Positions 34,598-39,476 of a DNA stretch of 39,476 nt are shown piece by piece. The DNA comes from Candidatus Omnitrophota bacterium (GTDB taxonomy: Bacteria; Omnitrophota; Omnitrophia; Omnitrophales; Aquincolibacteriaceae): NCBI GenBank assembly GCA_023247055.1, contig JAHFHF010000021.1, forward strand, positions 1-39,476, read 5' to 3'. Position numbers and translations under genes: made by a program. Under the pieces are notes generated by a model. The model saw nothing but the letters and a program-made list of their open reading frames with translations, searched no databases and was not told the origin of the DNA. The stretch's first letter is position 1. Each line of letters opens with the position of its first letter.

Positions 34598-36589
34598 ATG
34601 CGCCGGATCATGCCGTTTATTTTTGTTTTCGTATTTTTTGCGCTTCTTCTTGAAGCGCAAGCGGGGACGCCCGCGGCTGACAAAGATTTTGACGTTTACC
34701 AAAGCTTGCCTGCTGAAAAATCCCTCAAGACTTCACCCCAGTTCATTCTGATCGACGATTTTAACACCGGTAAATTAAAAAACAGCCGCGGCGCAGCCTG
34801 GCAGATCAAGGCCCCGTCCGGAGGCGCCCTGGAACTCGAAATCGTCAAGGGAGATGCGCGCAGCCGTATGCGCGGCCAATCCCTCAAAGCGGAAGTGAAT
34901 TTGCTGCCGCGCGAGCGGGCCAGTTTTAAAAGCCTGCTCAACCGCCTTGATGCAAGCCGTGCGGAATATTTTGTTTTCAAATGCAAGATGGAAGTCCCCG
35001 GCGGCTCTTTTCAAGGGCGCATCCGCATCGAACTTGAGGACTGGCGGCACGAAAGCGTGGTCCGCGATATTGCCGGTGCCTGCGCCAATCCTGGAACTGA
35101 CGGCTGGGCCGATGTGATTCTGCCTACGGCCTCTTTCCAGGGGCTGGATTTGGACCAGGTTTTTTCCGTGGAGTTTTCGATTTTGGCGCGCGGCCGAAAA
35201 GAGAATGTGCAATTAGCGATCGATGAAATGGCTTTTTTCGGCTTTAACGATGTCGCGTTTGAAAGCTTGCGCGATAACCTGATCGGATTTCCCAAAACAG
35301 TTTCAGCCGCGCGCCGGCGTCAGCGGCTTGCCGCAGAACCGGACGACAAGCTGCTGCTGCGCGCCATGGCGTTTGACACCTGGAAGTTTTTTTTGAATGC
35401 GCGCGATAAAAATACGGGGCTGGTGGTGGACCACATCCGGCTGGGAGACGCCCCTCTGGCTGCCGACTATACGTCGCCCACCAACATTGCGATGGATTTT
35501 TTGGCCACGATCTCAGCCGTTCGTCTTGGTTTTATTTCACGTCACAAAGGTTTGAAACGTGCCGGACGCTTGGTGGCTTTGCTTAAGACCCTGCGGCGTT
35601 ACAAAGGCTTTTTTTATAATTTCTACGACGTCCGCAAACTCAATATTTCGCGCAGTTATATTTCGACCGTTGACAGCGGCTGGCTGGCGCTCGCGCTTGT
35701 CACCCTCAGGCAGGCTTTTCCCGAACTCGAAGCCGAAATCTCTCCGATCCTGGACCAGTTTTCTTTTGCCGAACTGCTTGACCCTGAAAACAACCAGCTG
35801 GTGGTCGGGCTTGAAGTTCCCGAGCGCAACTTTGGTCTTTATCATTATGGCATGCTGGTTTCTGAAGCCAGGGCCACGAGTTTTTATGCGATCGGCAAAG
35901 GCGATCTCGAGCCGGAGCATTGGTGGTTTTTATACCGCACTTTGCCGGATGCTTGGGCTTGGCAAACCCAGCTGCCGCAAGGCCATCCGGTTGAAACCGA
36001 AAACCTTATGTATTTTCAGGGTTATTACGAGCATCGCGGGACGAAATTTGTGCCCAGCTGGGGCGGGTCGCTTTTTGAAGTGCTGATGCCGACGCTTTTA
36101 ATCGATGAAAAACGGCTCGCGCCAAAAGGCCTGGGCGCCAACGATATTGCGACAACGCGCCTGCACCGCGACTACGCCTTGAAGGAAAAGCAATACCCGG
36201 TCTGGGGCATTTCACCGGCCGCGATTTCGAGCGGACGCAGCTGGGACTACCAGGAGTTTGGCGTTAAAGCCTTGGCCGCCAAAGGCTATCCGGATCGCGC
36301 CGTGGTGGCTCCGCATGTCAGTTTTCTCGCTCTTGAGACGCTGCCGAAGGCCGCCATCCGAAACATCCGCAAATTACTGAATTATGACCTTTATGGGGAA
36401 TACGGCTTTTATGATTCCTTGAACCTGAGAACCGGCCGAGCCAATCCGCAATACCTTTCGCTGGATCAAGGCATGATTTTGGCCGCCCTCTGCAATTATC
36501 TGGAGGACGGCGCGCTGAAAAAGTATTTCCACCGCGATCCGGTGGCCCAAAAAGCCGAACATTTGCTCAAAGAAGAAAACTTTTTTTGA
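34598..36589 (+). CDS. Exported glycoamylase-like protein (GH144 type) with N-terminal carbohydrate-binding-like domain
   Basis: This 663-residue protein from the ATG at 34598 (CGGAG five bases upstream) has a signal peptide ending near AQA at residue 22. Residues 45-210 form a beta-rich domain with LIDDFNTGKLKNSRGAAWQI, resembling CIA30/CBM11-like folds. Residues 235-650 match the glycoamylase-like domain (PF10091) also found in cyclic beta-1,2-glucan synthases and GH144 endo-beta-1,2-glucanases: TSPTNIAMDFLATIS, STVDSGWLALALVTL, LVSEARATSFYAIGKGD, PSWGGSLFEVLMPTL. It probably cuts glucan in the periplasm, supplying oligosaccharides to the binding protein and GH94 enzyme nearby. An upstream open frame to 34448 lies inside the GH94 gene and is not used. 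Confidence 0.82.
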   Translation: MRRIMPFIFVFVFFALLLEAQAGTPAADKDFDVYQSLPAEKSLKTSPQFILIDDFNTGKLKNSRGAAWQIKAPSGGALELEIVKGDARSRMRGQSLKAEVNLLPRERASFKSLLNRLDASRAEYFVFKCKMEVPGGSFQGRIRIELEDWRHESVVRDIAGACANPGTDGWADVILPTASFQGLDLDQVFSVEFSILARGRKENVQLAIDEMAFFGFNDVAFESLRDNLIGFPKTVSAARRRQRLAAEPDDKLLLRAMAFDTWKFFLNARDKNTGLVVDHIRLGDAPLAADYTSPTNIAMDFLATISAVRLGFISRHKGLKRAGRLVALLKTLRRYKGFFYNFYDVRKLNISRSYISTVDSGWLALALVTLRQAFPELEAEISPILDQFSFAELLDPENNQLVVGLEVPERNFGLYHYGMLVSEARATSFYAIGKGDLEPEHWWFLYRTLPDAWAWQTQLPQGHPVETENLMYFQGYYEHRGTKFVPSWGGSLFEVLMPTLLIDEKRLAPKGLGANDIATTRLHRDYALKEKQYPVWGISPAAISSGRSWDYQEFGVKALAAKGYPDRAVVAPHVSFLALETLPKAAIRNIRKLLNYDLYGEYGFYDSLNLRTGRANPQYLSLDQGMILAALCNYLEDGALKKYFHRDPVAQKAEHLLKEENFF

Positions 36590-36591
36590 GT

Positions 36592-36620
36592 TTGTCCAAT
36601 GCATTGATTAGAGATATAAT
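36592..36620 (+). promoter_or_regulatory. Promoter of the ROK-family regulator gene
   Basis: A perfect TATAAT (36615-36620) with a weaker TTGTCC (36592-36597) 17 bases upstream. Transcription would start near 36627, inside the palindrome described next. Confidence 0.7.
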
Positions 36621-36624
36621 CCGT

Positions 36625-36644
36625 CTTTAACAGTCTTGTTAAAG
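36625..36644. promoter_or_regulatory. Palindromic candidate operator at the ROK gene promoter
   Basis: CTTTAACA (36625-36632) and TGTTAAAG (36637-36644) form a perfect 8-4-8 inverted repeat just after the TATAAT box. Position over the start point suggests repression, possibly by the ROK protein itself. Confidence 0.65.
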
Positions 36645-36694
36645 TCGACTTTGTTTCAAGTTATTTTACGCTTCTTCGAAAGGAGCTTTTTCGC

Positions 36695-37912
36695 ATGATT
36701 AAGCAAATGCTTCTTAAAGATCGCATCCTGACTGATAAGGAGCGCAAAAACCTTTCCATTCTTGAGGTGATTCGCAAGAACGGCCCCATTTCCCGCACGG
36801 ACATTTCCAAAATTACCGAATTGAATATTGTAACGGTCTCCAACTACGTCAATCACTACATCAAAAAAGGCCTGGTCATCGAAGGCGAACTGGACGAATC
36901 GACAGGCGGCCGCAAACCCGTACTTGTCGAGCTCAACCCCAAAGCCGGCTATATCGTTGGAGTGGGCCTGAATATGATGAGCGTCGTCGGGGTGCTGGTA
37001 GACCTTGAGATCAATGTGATTTCCGAGGTTAAACGCGAACGCAGTCCGGAAAACTCTGAAATCGTCATCCAGAATATGGTGGATATGGCCGCGGAAATTA
37101 TCGATAAAGCCGGCATTGACCGCGAAAAAATCGCGGGCGTCGGAGTGGGTGTGCCAGGCATCATTGATGAACGAGGACGCACAATCCGCTGGCCGCAAAG
37201 TTTGGGGGAGAAAGATTTATCGGTCTGTCTTTCGATCAAAGATACGTTTGAAAAGCGGCTCAATATTCCGACGTTTGTCGAAAATGACGCCAATGCGGCT
37301 GTTTTGGGCGAGAAATGGCTGGGGCTTGACCGCGATGTGCGGCACATGCTGTATATGTTTTCAGGCGTGGGCTGCGGCGTTTTGATCAACGGCGAAATTT
37401 ACCGCGGGGCCTCCGGCGCTGCTGGAGAACTCGGCATCAACAGCGGCAAAAGTTCGAAGGAATATGCTCAGCAAATCGCGTCCCAGCTCGGCCGCTGGGA
37501 AATGGACCTGGGCATGGTGCCCGCGGCGCAGGAAGCTTTGCGCAAAGGTGAAAGTTCGCTGCTCAAGGATTATGTCGAGGGCAATATCGATCAACTCAAT
37601 TTTAAACATATCGTGCGCGGCTGCAAAGAAAAAGACGGGCTGGCGCTCAAGCTGATTGACCGGGCCGGCCAGGATTTGGGCAAAAAGATCGCTTTTTTGG
37701 TGAACCTGATGAATCCGGAAATTGTGGTCATCGGCGGGGGCGTTGAAGACTGCGGCGCTCCGCTTTTGGATTCGATCAAGCAAACGGTCAAGGATTGGGC
37801 CGTTGAAGAAGCCTCAAATCAGGTCAAAATCATTCCGTCCGCTTTTGGCGAAAATGCGGTGGCGCTCGGCGTCGTAGGTATTGTGGCTCGCGAAGTCTTC
37901 GCCCAGGCCTAG
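36695..37912 (+). CDS. ROK-family transcriptional regulator (NagC/XylR type) lacking the zinc motif
   Basis: This 405-residue protein has an N-terminal winged HTH (about 18-60, SILEVIRKNGPISRTDISKI then VSNYVNHYIKKGLV) and a C-terminal ROK domain. The ROK features VGVGVPGIIDERG and FVENDANAAVLGEKWLG (Asp198 at the catalytic-base position) are present. The usual GEIGH and CxCGxxGCxE zinc-binding segment is absent: residue 248 is Ile in GAAGELGI and no Cys follows in the next 60 residues. So a regulator rather than a sugar kinase is likely. AAAGGAG lies nine bases before the ATG. Its position after the glucan genes suggests it controls them by sensing a sugar, which is inference. Confidence 0.88.
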   Translation: MIKQMLLKDRILTDKERKNLSILEVIRKNGPISRTDISKITELNIVTVSNYVNHYIKKGLVIEGELDESTGGRKPVLVELNPKAGYIVGVGLNMMSVVGVLVDLEINVISEVKRERSPENSEIVIQNMVDMAAEIIDKAGIDREKIAGVGVGVPGIIDERGRTIRWPQSLGEKDLSVCLSIKDTFEKRLNIPTFVENDANAAVLGEKWLGLDRDVRHMLYMFSGVGCGVLINGEIYRGASGAAGELGINSGKSSKEYAQQIASQLGRWEMDLGMVPAAQEALRKGESSLLKDYVEGNIDQLNFKHIVRGCKEKDGLALKLIDRAGQDLGKKIAFLVNLMNPEIVVIGGGVEDCGAPLLDSIKQTVKDWAVEEASNQVKIIPSAFGENAVALGVVGIVAREVFAQA

Positions 37913-37944
37913 AACATACAAACGCCCCTAGGCGTTTGATGTTC
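37912..37944 (+). terminator. Hairpin after the ROK gene
   Basis: Stem CAAACGCC/GGCGTTTG with a four-base loop is extended by GAACAT/ATGTTC around one unpaired A; the first base of the stem is the last base of the TAG stop. Only a weak T stretch follows, so it may terminate incompletely or stabilise the mRNA. Confidence 0.55.
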
Positions 37945-38016
37945 TTGCCTCTGCGATGGACGTAGAGGCTAGTTCGCGAGCGCCAGAGTAAAACTTATCT
38001 GCCGCTCAACTCCTTC

Positions 38017-38721
38017 ATGAATTTCGCCAATTTTATTTCTCACCTCGAAGAACTTCGCCTGCGTTTGATTGTGACGCTCGCGGTTTTTCTCTGCGCGCTT
38101 ATCGCCGGATTTATTTTTGCGGATCCGCTCATCGCCTGGCTGATGCGTCCTTTAGAGGCGGCGTCTCCGGCCGGTCTCGTCTTTCATAAACCCCACGAAG
38201 CCTTTTTGATCCATGTGCAAGCCGCCGCGATGCTTGCAGTTTTGACTGCGATTCCGGTTTTCATGGTTCAGGCCTGGCAGTTTGCCGCGCCCGGACTGTA
38301 TGCGCATGAAAAAAAGACAGGCATTTTTGTTTCCGCGGCTTCAGCGGGTCTTTTTATCGCCGGCATTTTGTTTGCTTATTATGCGGCCGCGCCTTGGGGG
38401 TTAAAGTTTTTACTGGGGTTTCAAAGCGCGGATTTAAGACCGCTTTTGAGCGCTCAAGATTATTTTTCGTTTTTGGGCGGCCTGTTTGCGGCATTCGGGC
38501 TGCTTTTCGTATTTCCGGTCCTGATTGTCGGAGCGGTCCGCTTAGGAATTGTTTCGCCTGAAGTTCTTGCGCGGTCGCGCCGCGTTGCGGTGCTGGTCAT
38601 TTTTGTGGTTGCAGCGATCTTGACCCCCTCGCCCGATCCCGCCAGCCAAATCCTCCTGGCCTTACCGTTGCTGCTGCTATTCGAAGGCTCTCTCTGGTTT
38701 TCGCGCCGCTTCCACCGTTAA
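38017..38721 (+). CDS. tatC: Sec-independent protein translocase TatC
   Basis: This 234-residue inner-membrane protein has six predicted helices and the TatC signatures: FISHLEELRLRL at the N-terminus, where twin-arginine signal peptides are recognised, FHKPHEAFLIHVQAA in the first periplasmic loop, and ILTPSPDPASQILLALPL near the C-terminus. TatC is the receptor of the twin-arginine translocase that exports folded proteins. It is slightly shorter than most, but complete. No tatA or tatB is in the window. No clear ribosome binding site precedes the ATG. Confidence 0.93.
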   Translation: MNFANFISHLEELRLRLIVTLAVFLCALIAGFIFADPLIAWLMRPLEAASPAGLVFHKPHEAFLIHVQAAAMLAVLTAIPVFMVQAWQFAAPGLYAHEKKTGIFVSAASAGLFIAGILFAYYAAAPWGLKFLLGFQSADLRPLLSAQDYFSFLGGLFAAFGLLFVFPVLIVGAVRLGIVSPEVLARSRRVAVLVIFVVAAILTPSPDPASQILLALPLLLLFEGSLWFSRRFHR

Positions 38722-38783
38722 GGATTTTATGCAGTTTGAATCTACAACTTGCAATCTGCATAGATTCGAGGTAGGCTTAACCT

Positions 38784-39476
38784 ATGATTCAAAGGCGTAT
38801 TAAGAAAAAGTTTCTACAATTCCTCCGCCAATACCCGGTCGTCATGCTGACCGGGCCCCGCCAATCGGGCAAAACGACTCTGTGTCGCGAAACTCTGCCG
38901 AACAAAGCTTATGTTTCTTTAGAAAACCCAGACACTCGTGAGTTTGCGCTTTCTGACCCAAGAGGTTTTCTCGCTCAGTACCCTGAGGGCCTTATCGTTG
39001 ATGAAGCCCAGCGCGCACCCGAACTTTTTTCTTACATCCAAGGCATTGTGGATGAAAAAAAGAAAAAGAAGGGCTTGTTTGTTTTAACCGGCAGTCAAAA
39101 CTTTCAGCTTTTGGACAAGGTCAATCAATCTCTGGCCGGCCGCACAGCGATTCTCAAACTCCTGCCATTTTCAATGGGGGAAATCAAATCCGCCGTCCGA
39201 AAAATGAGTCTGGATGAGCTTTTATTGAAAGGTTTTTATCCAAGGATTTATGATGAAAAGCTTGAACCTCATCACGCCCTCAGTTTTTATTTCGAAACTT
39301 ACGTTGAAAGGGATGTGCGATCCCGGCTTCATGTAAAAGACTTGTCCAGCTTTCAGAAATTTGTCCGTCTTTGCGCCGGGCGCGTGGGGCAGCTTCTAAA
39401 TCTATCGAGCCTCGGTAATGAAGCGGGTATGTCTCATACCACCGCCAGGGAATGGCTTTCTCTGCTTGAAGCAAGC
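38784..39476 (+). CDS. AAA-type ATPase with DUF4143 (partial, 3' end outside window)
   Basis: The frame opens at ATG 38784 and runs to the window edge (231 residues seen). Walker A is MLTGPRQSGKTTL (about 21-33) and Walker B is LIVDEAQRAPELF (about 70-82). FVLTGSQNFQLL follows as the sensor 1 strand, and ETYVERDVRSRL is the signature that leads into the DUF4143 region. The order fits the AAA_14/DUF4143 family of predicted ATPases, widespread in bacteria and archaea, whose cellular role is largely unknown. The C-terminal DUF4143 nuclease-like domain lies mostly outside. It is 62 bases after tatC and could be a separate unit. Confidence 0.88.
   Translation, partial: MIQRRIKKKFLQFLRQYPVVMLTGPRQSGKTTLCRETLPNKAYVSLENPDTREFALSDPRGFLAQYPEGLIVDEAQRAPELFSYIQGIVDEKKKKKGLFVLTGSQNFQLLDKVNQSLAGRTAILKLLPFSMGEIKSAVRKMSLDELLLKGFYPRIYDEKLEPHHALSFYFETYVERDVRSRLHVKDLSSFQKFVRLCAGRVGQLLNLSSLGNEAGMSHTTAREWLSLLEAS

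Noticed and set aside
33250..34683. 477-codon minus-strand open frame opposite the GH94 gene
   Set aside because: The GH94 gene on plus has full-length family similarity; the minus frame has none and reads through the terminator region.

Overview
This window is a bacterial chromosomal origin region. The layout is divergent: every gene left of about 23.57 kb except one is on the minus strand (dnaA, dnaN, dciA-like, gyrB, gyrA, serS, two tRNA-Ser, phosphate transport, a glycan operon). Every gene right of about 24.01 kb is on the plus strand (rpmH, rnpA, yidD, yidC, mnmG, parA, parB, a glucan-utilisation cluster, tatC). The 440-base gap between dnaA and rpmH holds DnaA-box-like motifs and is the best candidate for oriC. 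Two parS sites lie just before parAB. Moderate GC, a GyrB of the long type with a TOPRIM insertion, a lipoprotein, TatC and lipid-linked sugar enzymes suggest a Gram-negative-type bacterium. The mix of gene content and gene losses resembles uncultured lineages such as Omnitrophota, but this placement is a guess from style and not shown by the sequence.

Region 1 (1-2.4 kb): the 5' part of an exported, acidic Thr/Glu-rich repeat protein (cut by the window edge), a small LuxR-type regulator, a tRNA-like 5' fragment, a small methyltransferase and a palindromic intergenic element. Region 2 (2.4-11.4 kb): an eight-gene, tightly spaced minus-strand operon encoding a WbqC-like protein, a methyltransferase, an FAD-dependent oxidoreductase, an ArnC-like glycosyltransferase, a creatininase-family amidohydrolase, a WecE-type sugar aminotransferase and two polytopic membrane proteins of GT-C type. 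Together they look like a lipid-linked amino-sugar decoration pathway similar in logic to the arn pathway. Region 3 (11.5-13.7 kb): a PiT phosphate transporter with its DUF47/PhoU-like partner, and a small secreted CVNH-like protein with a clear terminator.

Region 4 (13.7-24.0 kb): two serine tRNAs directly downstream of serS, then gyrA, gyrB, a DciA-like gene, dnaN and dnaA, with no recF. Region 5 (24.0-30.6 kb): rpmH-rnpA-yidD-yidC, then mnmG and parAB, with jag, mnmE and rsmG missing from their usual places and two dispersed-repeat regions in the gaps. Region 6 (30.7-37.9 kb): a sugar-binding lipoprotein, a GH94 phosphorylase, an exported glycoamylase-like/GH144-type protein and a ROK-family regulator, which together suggest uptake and phosphorolysis of a beta-glucan (possibly beta-1,2-glucan). 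Region 7 (38.0-39.5 kb): tatC and the 5' part of an AAA/DUF4143 ATPase that runs off the window.
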